A DNA stretch of 48,516 bases, taken from Victivallaceae bacterium (GTDB taxonomy: Bacteria; Verrucomicrobiota; Lentisphaeria; Victivallales; Victivallaceae). The notes beneath the pieces are model-generated. The model saw nothing but the letters and a program-made list of their open reading frames with translations, had not been told where the DNA came from and ran no database searches. Position numbers and translations under genes: made by a program. This document shows, piece after piece, positions 26,031-34,031 of this stretch. Where the stretch lies: NCBI GenBank assembly GCA_021647315.1, contig JAKIUY010000021.1:1-48516 (forward strand). The letters are read 5' to 3'. Every line of letters begins with the position of its first letter. The first letter of the stretch is position 1.

Positions 26031-26230
26031 AAAGTATTTGTTACTACTCACCTAGTTGCGCTCGCTCGTAGTTCCCACTTTAGTGGGTGTTTTTCGCATC
26101 TTTAGGTGCGTGCCAGCTCGCTACCTCGAGCGTAGCGACAGGTGAGCAAGGCGAACAAGCGAAGCGAATACACCGCCCTAAAGGCGGAACTACAAACAGG
26201 ATTAGACCTGAGTAGTAGCAAGTATTTTTT
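26031..26230. mobile_element. ~200-bp palindromic MITE-like element
   Basis: The ends match in inverted orientation: AAAGTATTTGTTACTACTCA at 26031-26050 and, reverse-complemented, AAAATACTTGCTACTACTCA at the right end. Inside, GTAGTTCC...GGTGTTTTTCGC (26068-26097) pairs with the reverse complement of GCGAATACACC...GGAACTAC (26164-26193), and smaller stems (CCCACTTTAGTGGG, CCGCCCTAAAGGCGG) sit within each arm. The whole could extrude as a large cruciform. No gene is inside. The remainder of the 25695-26319 gap shows only the prepilin promoter. Confidence 0.6.
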
Positions 26231-26319
26231 CAATCAGATACCAATGCAGAATAGGCGAAAAAAGAGCTTAACAACTGCTGAATTACCTGTAAAACATCAA
26301 AATATTTTTCATATAATAT

Positions 26320-26348
26320 TTGACAATTTAAGCTTTATGAAGTATAAT
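26320..26348 (+). promoter_or_regulatory. Perfect consensus promoter of the cupin gene
   Basis: TTGACA (26320-26325), 17 bp, TATAAT (26343-26348): full sigma-70 consensus, 52 bp upstream of the cupin start. Expression is expected to be strong unless repressed. No clear operator is seen, though the palindromic element ends 90 bp upstream. Confidence 0.8.
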
Positions 26349-26400
26349 AACCATCAGGCAAGCGAAATCAACGATTTCAACAAAAACAAGGTAAACAGCG

Positions 26401-26874
26401 ATGGCGGGAAAACATAATAAACAGCTTGAATTACAGGGTTGCTGCAAAGCAGAAACATTGTCTAAATGTTACGAACAAATCACAGCATGGGGATTGACTA
26501 TGCCGGATAATGATCCACTTATGTTACATTTTGGCTTAAATGATTTTTTTAATATAGGGGAGATTGAATTTTGGATATGCAATGAACTTAAACATGGCTA
26601 CTGCGGGAAATTTATTTTTCTTTTCGCCGGGCAAACCTGTCCCGTTCATTTTCATAAGATAAAAGATGAAACCTTTTATGTTCAGAAAGGCACTATTGAT
26701 ATTTCCATAGATGACAGCACCAGAAGATTAGCCTGTGGCGATGTCTTGAATATGCCGATTGAGACCCGCCACTCGTTTACCGCAGTCGACGGAGCGGCAT
26801 TAGTACTTGAGGTATCTAAACCATCACTTTATCGAGACAGTTACTTTGATAATGAAAAAATTAACATTTTTTAG
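26401..26874 (+). CDS. Cupin-domain protein, possible sugar isomerase
   Basis: 157 residues, cytoplasmic. A single cupin barrel occupies about residues 70-145. The first motif is CPVHFHKIKDETFYVQKG (metal ligands His, His, Glu); the second is CGDVLNMPIETRHSF with the distal His. The tail EVSKPSLYRDSYFDNEKI resembles that of lyxose/mannose-isomerase-like and sialic-acid-related cupins, which suggests a sugar or sugar-acid isomerase or epimerase, but this is only inferred. The start has AAGGT nine bases upstream. It begins the second sugar cluster and is followed by a GntR/LacI regulator. Its stop codon TAG lies inside the left arm of an inverted-repeat element. Confidence 0.75.
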   Translation: MAGKHNKQLELQGCCKAETLSKCYEQITAWGLTMPDNDPLMLHFGLNDFFNIGEIEFWICNELKHGYCGKFIFLFAGQTCPVHFHKIKDETFYVQKGTIDISIDDSTRRLACGDVLNMPIETRHSFTAVDGAALVLEVSKPSLYRDSYFDNEKINIF

Positions 26875-27044
26875 AGGTGATTTCAAAAGTCCAACGTGAG
26901 CATGATTTTTACTGTTTTTGGCGAGTAGATTTTGATTTTTTAGCGATTGAACATACCTGTAGGTATGCGAATGAGCTCAAAATAAAAAAGATGCCGTCAA
27001 AAATAAAAAAGATGCCACGGAGATTTTTGAAATTGCCTCTTTAA
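26870..27044. mobile_element. ~175-bp inverted-repeat element between cupin and regulator
   Basis: The left arm TTTAGAGGTGATTTCAAAAG then TCC (from 26870) and the right arm, reverse-complemented (TTAAAGAGGCAATTTCAAAA then ATC, from 27044), match at about 18 of 22 positions. The interior holds a tandem AAAATAAAAAAGATGCC pair and no gene. Single arms recur at 13975-13990 and 28176-28194. The left arm contains the cupin stop codon, and the right end abuts the ribosome site of the regulator. Confidence 0.55.
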
Positions 27045-27056
27045 TAGGTGATTATA

Positions 27057-28160
27057 ATGAAATTTACTCTTGAAAAAGCAAGCCCTACGCCATTTTATCT
27101 TCAACTGGCAGAACAGATCGGAACCTTTATTGAAACGGAAAATATGGCTGAAGGCACACCGCTGCCCAATATCAAAGAGATATCACTGCGAGCGGCAGTC
27201 AGTGTTGAGACAGCTTACAAAGCAGTTAATGAATTGGTTAAATCCGGCAAATGTTTCCGGCGTCCCAAAAAGGGAACTTATGTCGGGAATATAGCAGCAG
27301 GCAACTTCAGCTGCACTCATACGGTCTGTGCAATTTACTGCCCGGACGGAATTGAACTGTTGGAACAAAATACATTCAACGCCAAACTATACAAGGGCAT
27401 CACCGATCAGGCCAGAGCTGAGAAGATGGATGTCCTGCTCGTTACCGGAAATCTTGAAAACAGAATTAACAGTTGCATTAACAGTAATGACATTGATTTC
27501 AAGGGCATATTAACATTCAGTGGCTATGCTATTGATGAAATCAGCTCACTGGCGGAGCGGTTTCCGGCACTGCCGATTGCCCATTTAGGTTTGTATGATG
27601 ATGATTTCCCAGAGTTACCGGAAAATATTTACGGAATTTTCAATGATAACTATTCCGGAGCCTATCAAATGACAGAACACTTTATTGAGACAGGCAACCA
27701 TAAACAGATAGCATTTGTCTTGTTAGATATGGAGTGTAATAACTATCGCGATCGCCTGGAAGGCTATAAGGATGCCCTGAAAAATGCAAAGTACGCTATT
27801 TGTCCAGAACTTATTGTTTCACACCCTTCGTCGGGTGGCTCAGCTCAACGGCAGGTAATGCTCGGAATGGAAATGGCTGAACAGCTTATGGATACGGCCA
27901 AACCGACAGTGATAATAACCGCCAACGATTATCTTGCCAAGGGGGTGTTGGAGTATTTGAATTCCATTGAGCTGGGCGACAAGATTAAGGTAGCGGGTTT
28001 CGACAGTCTTTTCCCTGAAATCAGCAAAGAACAACATTTTTCCACTGTTAAAGTTCAATACGAAAAGATAGGCTCGACTGCGATTAAAATTTTAATGAAT
28101 AAAAATCTGCGGAAGCGAAAAATCATCAAAATCAATCCGCAGATGATTATCAGAAACTAA
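27057..28160 (+). CDS. GntR-type regulator with LacI-like sugar-binding domain
   Basis: 367 residues from ATG 27057. The winged helix is at about 8-75 (FYLQLAEQIGTFIETENMAE, then EISLRAAVSVETAYKAVNEL and KKGTYVGN). The LacI/periplasmic-binding domain is at about 85-365 (FNDNYSGAYQMTEHFIETGN, VIITANDYLAKGVLEYL, KVAGFDSLFPEIS). AGGTG lies six bases before the ATG; an in-frame GTG at 27048 overlaps that site and is rejected. It is probably the local regulator of the cupin, GH42, esterase and glycosidase genes that follow. The ligand is likely a sugar, but its identity is unknown. Confidence 0.85.
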   Translation: MKFTLEKASPTPFYLQLAEQIGTFIETENMAEGTPLPNIKEISLRAAVSVETAYKAVNELVKSGKCFRRPKKGTYVGNIAAGNFSCTHTVCAIYCPDGIELLEQNTFNAKLYKGITDQARAEKMDVLLVTGNLENRINSCINSNDIDFKGILTFSGYAIDEISSLAERFPALPIAHLGLYDDDFPELPENIYGIFNDNYSGAYQMTEHFIETGNHKQIAFVLLDMECNNYRDRLEGYKDALKNAKYAICPELIVSHPSSGGSAQRQVMLGMEMAEQLMDTAKPTVIITANDYLAKGVLEYLNSIELGDKIKVAGFDSLFPEISKEQHFSTVKVQYEKIGSTAIKILMNKNLRKRKIIKINPQMIIRN

Positions 28161-28175
28161 AAATTTGATTTTTTA

Positions 28176-28194
28176 TAGAGGTGATTCGAAAGTC
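28176..28194 (+). repeat. Partial copy of the GAGGYRATTTCAAAA repeat
   Basis: TAGAGGTGATTCGAAAGTC matches the left arm of the 26870-27044 element with one small rearrangement (TTCGAAA for TTTCAAAA). It sits between the regulator and GH42 genes. Confidence 0.45.
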
Positions 28195-28249
28195 TTTACG
28201 GCAAATTTCTACAATCACCGTTATAATCAAGATTAACGAAGGATAAAAG

Positions 28250-30376
28250 ATGAATAATCAACAAAAATCAACCGTAATTCCCAAGGCAAAATTTTCTGAT
28301 GACTTCTTTCCTTTCGGAGTCCATTATTACTGTTCCCCCACGCCGCTGCCGGAAGACTGGGAAGAGGATTTCCAGCAAATATCTGAAGCAGGTTATACGC
28401 ATATTCAATTTCGTCCACTATGGCGTTGGCACGAACGGATTCGTGGAGAATTTGTCTGGCAAGATCTTGATCGGCTGTTTGAATTAGCAGAAAAATATAA
28501 ATTACGGGTAATCCTGAAACCGATGCTGGAAAATGCGCCTGATTGGATATTTGACAGTTTAAACGGCACCAGAATTGGGTTTCACGGTGTTCCAATAACG
28601 CCGTTTGCAATGAATTCCTCATACTATGCCGGAGGATTTATGCCCTGTTTTGACAAACCGGCAGTAATATCAGCAGCGGCAAATTTTGTGAAAAATCTTG
28701 TAAAACGCTATAAAGACAGCCCCGCGTTGTGGTGTTACAATGCCTGGAATGAACCGCGGAGTCGCCCGGTATTTCAATGTTGCTGCGATGACTCTGTTCA
28801 ATCATACAGAAAATGGCTGCAACAGCGCTTCGGTACAATAGAAGAGTTAAACGCCAAATTATACAAAGCCTGGACTTCATACGACAATCTAATTCCACCG
28901 GTGTCAAATTGTGATTTAGTGGAGATGTTTTTGTGGCGTCAGTGGGCTGCCTATGCTGTAGCAGAACAGGTGAAATTCGTAGAACGCGCCATTCGTTCTG
29001 TAGATTCTGAAAAACCTGTTATGGTTCATGCCGGCGGGTGCAATGTGGCTCGGGATCCGGCATGTGATGCCAGCGATGATCTGCTTAATTCTGCCTCGAC
29101 TGACCGTTACGGCTTCTCAATGAATGTCCCATATTCGCCCGGAACGCCTCTGGAATATAATGAAGTGGAATTTCAGTCTTCATGGTTACGACGGGTAGAT
29201 CCTGACTACTGGTGTCACGAATTTTATGGTAAAAGTCCCAAATGGGGTAAGATTACCGACCCGTCAATTCTCAAGCGACATATCTGGATGGCAATTGCCG
29301 CCGGCTGTGGCGGCTTTACTTTTTGGGAATACCGGACCGTAAGAATGGGTATAATGTCTGCCGGCTTCGGACTGCGCGATTTGGATGGAGCTGAAACCGA
29401 AACCAGCCGGGTCTGTGAAGCGGCAGTGCGAATCATAAATAAAAAAGGTCGGCTTCTTAAACAGACACGTCGTCCCAAAGCTAGAGTGGCTTTATTACAT
29501 TGTACACAATCTGATTTACTGCAACGTTTACTGGCTATGAAAACCTGGCTGGGCAACGCACAAAATGTTATGCCGGATGTTGATTATCCATATAAAAATG
29601 CGATCAGGTCAGCTCATCTGGGCTATCAGGGTAATGGCGAATCCGTTGACTGGGTGATCCCGGGCGATGACTTGAGTGCTGTAAAATTATTACACCTCAG
29701 CTGTATTGAAATTGTTTCCAGCTCAACTGCTGAATGGTTGAAACAATATGTTAAAACTGGCGGAGTGTTGGTCATTGAACACCCTTTTGCTGCTAGAGAT
29801 GAGAAAACCTGGCTGAATATGAAACGTCCTGGTTATGGTCTTGATATTTTGTGCGGATGTTATGAAAAGAAACGCATTGCTTTACCGGAAAATACTGATA
29901 GCCGGGAAATCGCCGCTTTCAATAATGGACTTCAGGTTTCAGCCAAAGTTTGGCGGGTCGAATTAGAGTTGCTTGGTGACGGCGAAACTATAGCCCATTG
30001 GAAAAACGGCAGGATTGCTGCGGTTCGTAACAGTTTCGGGCAAGGCTTGGTCTACACACTTGGCGCCAACTGTTCCCTGTCATATAACGGGCAATGGGAC
30101 GATAGCATATTTGATCTTTCCAGTTGGATATTGAACGATGCCGGGCTGGAACCCACTGATACAGACAGAGACCGTCAGTTATGGATCCGTAAAAGAGTTG
30201 GTAGCGAGGTAGAAATTTGGTTCATTTTCAATGTTTCCAAGGATGCTAAACAAATTAGTTTACCCCAGCGCCCCATTACGGTCTGGCAGGCCGTTAATGC
30301 TGCGCAGACAGGTGAAGGAAACTGCTTTACGATTAATGCCGGCGGAACGTTAGTAGTGGAGATTATGCGTAATTAG
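28250..30376 (+). CDS. GH42 beta-galactosidase
   Basis: 708 residues, cytoplasmic (no signal). The TIM barrel covers about residues 15-380, opening with FGVHYYCSPTPLPEDWEEDF. The acid/base Glu168 is in CYNAWNEPRS and the nucleophile Glu324 in WCHEFYGKSP, the expected two GH42 positions. A GATase-like domain (about 395-610, RPKARVALLHCTQSDLL, GGVLVIEHPF) and a small C-terminal beta domain follow, as in canonical GH42. These enzymes release terminal beta-galactose (some act on arabinosides) from oligosaccharides. CGAAGGATAAAAG gives a good ribosome site. It belongs to the cluster headed by the cupin and GntR/LacI genes. Confidence 0.88.
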   Translation: MNNQQKSTVIPKAKFSDDFFPFGVHYYCSPTPLPEDWEEDFQQISEAGYTHIQFRPLWRWHERIRGEFVWQDLDRLFELAEKYKLRVILKPMLENAPDWIFDSLNGTRIGFHGVPITPFAMNSSYYAGGFMPCFDKPAVISAAANFVKNLVKRYKDSPALWCYNAWNEPRSRPVFQCCCDDSVQSYRKWLQQRFGTIEELNAKLYKAWTSYDNLIPPVSNCDLVEMFLWRQWAAYAVAEQVKFVERAIRSVDSEKPVMVHAGGCNVARDPACDASDDLLNSASTDRYGFSMNVPYSPGTPLEYNEVEFQSSWLRRVDPDYWCHEFYGKSPKWGKITDPSILKRHIWMAIAAGCGGFTFWEYRTVRMGIMSAGFGLRDLDGAETETSRVCEAAVRIINKKGRLLKQTRRPKARVALLHCTQSDLLQRLLAMKTWLGNAQNVMPDVDYPYKNAIRSAHLGYQGNGESVDWVIPGDDLSAVKLLHLSCIEIVSSSTAEWLKQYVKTGGVLVIEHPFAARDEKTWLNMKRPGYGLDILCGCYEKKRIALPENTDSREIAAFNNGLQVSAKVWRVELELLGDGETIAHWKNGRIAAVRNSFGQGLVYTLGANCSLSYNGQWDDSIFDLSSWILNDAGLEPTDTDRDRQLWIRKRVGSEVEIWFIFNVSKDAKQISLPQRPITVWQAVNAAQTGEGNCFTINAGGTLVVEIMRN

Positions 30377-30511
30377 ACGCTGCTCGAAAAGGTCGTACGA
30401 TTGCGAACTCCGACAACGAATACCTGTTCGAATAGCGTTTCAGCAGCAAAAAAATAGACCTGTTAGAATAACAGTATATGTCAAAAATAATATAACAAAA
30501 GGATGGAAAAA

Positions 30512-31783
30512 ATGTTTAAAAAAATTACAGTTTTAACTATGCTGGCAACATTCTGTGCAGCATCTGTACTGGGATCAACGAAGCGGGTACTGGTCGTTAA
30601 TAAAGGAATTGGCGGGCATGCTTCTGCTGATGGACTAAAGCGTTTTCAACGCGATGTGCTGGATGTGAAACCGAACTACCTGATACTATATTTCGGAATG
30701 AATGATTCTCATAACCGGAATCGACGCGTGGAGCCTGCAGTTTTTCGTAAAAACATGCAAACCATGATTGACAGAGCCAAAACCGGCGGGATCAAAAATA
30801 TCATTCTGGTAACGATTAACCCGGTCAATCAGGAAATACTGCAAAAACGTGTTGGTAAACACCCGGCAAAAAATGATCTTAACGGTTACTTGAAGAAATT
30901 TGATGTTATTGTTCGGGAGCTGGCAGAGAAAAACAGACTGCCGCTGGTGGATCTCCGTGCCCTCTGTAATAAATATGGCGGGGGCGATAATGTCAAACAA
31001 GCTCTGATTCGCGTTGATGCCAACGGTGGTCGTGGTGATGGCGTACATTTGAACGCGAAAGGTTGTCAGAAATTCGCTGAACTTTTTATCCCAGTTTTTA
31101 AAGGAAAAATTAAACCGGGTGATGTAGTTGTATGTTTCGGTGACAGTATTACTTATGGCGCGCATATAAAAGGTGGCGGAACCATTACCGGCGCTACCTA
31201 TCCGGCCTGGTTGTCCCTCTATCTTAACCAGCTTGTCGGAGCAACCAAGCGCCAAAGTCCACCGCCGCCGTTTATTGTCAAAGGCAGTCCTAAAAATGGT
31301 GACATGGAGTATTGTTCCGATCGAATCCGCCCGGATTTATGGAGTGTCTGGAATGTAAAAAAACGTCAGGAAGGCGATAGCAGGATAGCAGTAGGAGCAG
31401 GCGTTACCGGAAATGCCTTAAAAGTAATTAATAGCAACTCAAAATATCCGGCTTTTTTACTGAGTCTTGATCTTATTAAAATCAGAAGTTCTAAAAAATA
31501 CAGCTTCAGCTTTCAGTACAAAGGCAGCGGTCAGATCCGCCCTATTATCGGGTTCTACGGCAAGCGTAATAAAGCACTGGGTTCTTTCCCGAAGAATGTC
31601 AAAAGCAATCCATGGCGCAAAGGGACTGCAGAATGGCAGACTGACTCTATCACGCTCGAAATTCCGGATGGGTCACTGAAAATGCGGGCCTGTTTCCGAA
31701 TCACTGGAACGATCCTGCTGGATAATGTTAAGTTTTCATCCAATGTCCTAAAAAAAAACTCCCGACCGCCGCCGCTAAATTAA
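30512..31783 (+). CDS. Exported SGNH-type esterase with circularly permuted catalytic blocks
   Basis: 423 residues from ATG 30512. The signal peptide (MFKKITVLTMLATFCAASVL) is followed at once by the SGNH block II region (VVNKGIGGHASADGLKRF, Gly34), then block III (YFGMNDSHN, Asn64), block V (GDGVHLNAKG, Asp176 and His179) and only then block I, FGDSITYG with Ser212. In ordinary SGNH hydrolases GDS comes first, so the order here is a circular permutation. After YPAWLSLYLNQL comes a jelly-roll carbohydrate-binding-like domain (about 255-410). Likely activity: removal of acyl groups from polysaccharide in the periplasm or outside. ATG 30512 is preferred over 30503 because AAAGGA is correctly spaced. 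The frame ends just after an A9 run, beyond which the adjacent frame continues into a glycosidase. Confidence 0.75.
   Translation: MFKKITVLTMLATFCAASVLGSTKRVLVVNKGIGGHASADGLKRFQRDVLDVKPNYLILYFGMNDSHNRNRRVEPAVFRKNMQTMIDRAKTGGIKNIILVTINPVNQEILQKRVGKHPAKNDLNGYLKKFDVIVRELAEKNRLPLVDLRALCNKYGGGDNVKQALIRVDANGGRGDGVHLNAKGCQKFAELFIPVFKGKIKPGDVVVCFGDSITYGAHIKGGGTITGATYPAWLSLYLNQLVGATKRQSPPPPFIVKGSPKNGDMEYCSDRIRPDLWSVWNVKKRQEGDSRIAVGAGVTGNALKVINSNSKYPAFLLSLDLIKIRSSKKYSFSFQYKGSGQIRPIIGFYGKRNKALGSFPKNVKSNPWRKGTAEWQTDSITLEIPDGSLKMRACFRITGTILLDNVKFSSNVLKKNSRPPPLN
31753..31759 (+). other. A AAA AAC slippery site within an A9 run (putative -1 frameshift)
   Basis: The run of nine A (31750-31758) ends in C, giving the classic heptamer A AAA AAC in register with the upstream esterase frame (codons CTA AAA AAA AAC). 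A -1 slip, or slippage during transcription, moves the ribosome into the glycosidase frame, which is open from 31732 and has no ATG before deep in the next domain. An assembly error in the A run would give the same picture. Confidence 0.5.
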
Positions 31784-31881
31784 AAAACAGATACATCTCA
31801 ATCCAGTTTCGTGCCCCGAAAGCTGGTGGCGGGATTATCAGTATCCGCAACGCACAGGGCACAGAATTCATAAATCGTTCC

Positions 31882-34008
31882 GTGAGTGGTTTACTATGGA
31901 GTGCCCAACTGAGAAAAATTCCGGGCAAGAGGCTTAAACTGCCTGCAACTGCCGCATTGTCAAATGATCCGGAGCAAAATGATAAAGGCGGACGGCAGAA
32001 TGATATTGGCCTGTCAGCGGACTTATTGAAAATGACGTCAGCAAATTTGAATGTTGGCGGTATCCTCAGCAAGCCCGATAAAAACACGCTCATTTTCAAA
32101 TGGAACGGAATTGATGTCGGAACAGAAAAAGCAGTATTTGACCTCTGGGTGAAAATTTCATTAGCACCGAATGACAAGTTTGTCCGTTTCCGCGCCGGAT
32201 TCAATAATCGCAGTACCGAATATACTGTATTCTACCTGACCGCACCGGTCATTCAGGGGATCTATCCTGAAAATGGTGAACTCAAAGAAGATCGTCTTGC
32301 TATACCATGCTTCACCGGTAGACTGTGCCTTAATCCTATCGAAAACGGCATTCTCGGCAAAAAAGAGCGGTTTCAGCAGAACAGATCAGGTCACAGTATG
32401 CAGTTTGACGCCTACTACAACCGGCAAAACGGGCTCTATCTGGGCTGTTTTGATGGCGAACAGAATGTCAAACGTTACCGGTATAAAACAGATAAAGAGA
32501 CGGGATTGACCTGGGCGATGGTTCATGTGCCGGATAATATGAAAAAAGTTCCGCAAATCTGGGAAACACCATACGATACCGTGATCAGATGTTTTCAGGG
32601 TGACTGGTATGATGCCGCGCGTATTTACCGGCAATGGGCATTGAAACAGCAGTGGAGCGCGGAAGGTCCGTTGTTGACGCGCAAAAGTACTCCGAAATGG
32701 TTTAAGGAGATTGATGAATGGTTTTTATGGGGAGTTCAAAAAAATAGGAGTTTGATGTATACGCCTGAACTGCTCAAAGCCATGAAAGGTTTGAATTTAG
32801 GTATTTTTGCCACCTATTGGGGAAAAGGTTCATATTTTCACAACCGTACGCCTGACCGGTTTCCATTGCCGCCCAGCACTGTTGAATATATAAAGTTAGC
32901 CAAACAGCATCGTTTTAGAATTGTCGCCTATATTCAGGGGATATGCTGGGATATTGAAACTGAAAGTTTCAAGCAGGAAGCTGGATTTGAGCATGCAGTT
33001 AAAAACTTTTACGGGCAATCACTGGTATGGGATTTTTCAAAAAAGAAGAAAAATCCTAATATCACTGCTATCGCATATCCCGGTAAAGTATGGACGCGGG
33101 TACTAGGCGATACAGTTGAAAAAATGGCTAGAGTGGCTAAATTTGATGCAGCCTATCTGGATTCGGACAACCATGGTGGAACCTATCTGAATTTCAATCC
33201 GCTTTATAATAAAAACAGTGGAGGTGGTAACGAATATATCAAGGCTAATCAGAAAATGGTTAGGGAATTGAGAAAACGTGCTCGTGAATATAATCCTGAG
33301 TTTTGTTTCGTTGCCGAGAGTTTCTGGGAAGGCAATATTGGCGTTCTTGACGGTATTCTTGCATGTAACAATTGGCATCGCTATCTGAAAAAAGGTGAAG
33401 CCGAAGCTATTCCGTTAGCCCAGGCGGTTTATCATGACTATACTATTCTTTTCAGTACCTGGCTGGGGAAAAGAGATGTTGAGAATGACGATTCAATCTC
33501 ATTTATCGCCAAATTTGGCCAGGCTTTGGTATGGGGGTTTAAACCCGGCTATAATCAACCGGCGAATCTGCTGACTTTCAAAAACCATGGAACCGCTCTG
33601 TCAACATCACTCAAGCGTTATCATGCTTATGCCGCGGCTAAAAAATTTCTGGTTTATGGAGAAATGCTCCGTGAACCGAAAATCATCAATAAGCTGCCTG
33701 AAGTGGATTTCCGTTATTGGAGAGCCTGGAGCAAAACATGGTTCAACGTTACATATCCGGCAGTGTTACGCTCTATGTGGAAAGCCGTGGATGGTTCTTT
33801 GGGTATTGTGCTTTATAATATCACTAAAGAGCCGCAACATGTTAAAATTCAATTGACAACAAAAGAATTAGCAAATGTATCTAACGTTAAAATAAAAAGT
33901 ATTTATCCGAAAACACTGGTGGCAACTGCTGCTATTCAGTCAGGCTATGTAGTCGTAAGCTGTTCGGTGCCGGCGCGGTCACCGGTGGTAATTCAGATTA
34001 ACCGATAA
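31882..34008 (+). CDS. TIM-barrel glycoside hydrolase (DUF6259-like), probably fused to the upstream esterase
   Basis: 708 residues counted from a GTG at 31882, but coding text clearly begins earlier (NRYISIQFRAPKAGGGIISI at about 31780-31840) with no start codon or ribosome site, so it is probably translated by frameshift from the esterase. An N-terminal beta-sandwich (to about residue 250) precedes a barrel with WFKEIDEWFLWGV, FDAAYLDSDNHGG (Asp427 and Asp429 as catalytic candidates) and CFVAESFWEGN. A C-terminal beta domain ends VPARSPVVIQINR. This resembles DUF6259/GH-D-type hydrolases. With the esterase signal peptide, the fusion would be exported and combine deacylation with glycosidase action. 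Confidence 0.7.
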   Translation: MSGLLWSAQLRKIPGKRLKLPATAALSNDPEQNDKGGRQNDIGLSADLLKMTSANLNVGGILSKPDKNTLIFKWNGIDVGTEKAVFDLWVKISLAPNDKFVRFRAGFNNRSTEYTVFYLTAPVIQGIYPENGELKEDRLAIPCFTGRLCLNPIENGILGKKERFQQNRSGHSMQFDAYYNRQNGLYLGCFDGEQNVKRYRYKTDKETGLTWAMVHVPDNMKKVPQIWETPYDTVIRCFQGDWYDAARIYRQWALKQQWSAEGPLLTRKSTPKWFKEIDEWFLWGVQKNRSLMYTPELLKAMKGLNLGIFATYWGKGSYFHNRTPDRFPLPPSTVEYIKLAKQHRFRIVAYIQGICWDIETESFKQEAGFEHAVKNFYGQSLVWDFSKKKKNPNITAIAYPGKVWTRVLGDTVEKMARVAKFDAAYLDSDNHGGTYLNFNPLYNKNSGGGNEYIKANQKMVRELRKRAREYNPEFCFVAESFWEGNIGVLDGILACNNWHRYLKKGEAEAIPLAQAVYHDYTILFSTWLGKRDVENDDSISFIAKFGQALVWGFKPGYNQPANLLTFKNHGTALSTSLKRYHAYAAAKKFLVYGEMLREPKIINKLPEVDFRYWRAWSKTWFNVTYPAVLRSMWKAVDGSLGIVLYNITKEPQHVKIQLTTKELANVSNVKIKSIYPKTLVATAAIQSGYVVVSCSVPARSPVVIQINR

Positions 34009-34031
34009 TTTTAACTTAAATAGGCTAAGGT

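Noticed and set aside
26142-26417. 91-codon + strand frame
   Set aside because: Its first half lies inside the palindromic element and its text is low-complexity; the next gene has its own perfect promoter and start.
31100-31300. Two tandem SGNH domains in the exported esterase
   Set aside because: Each catalytic block occurs only once and the two parts complement each other, so one permuted domain explains the sequence better than two truncated ones.
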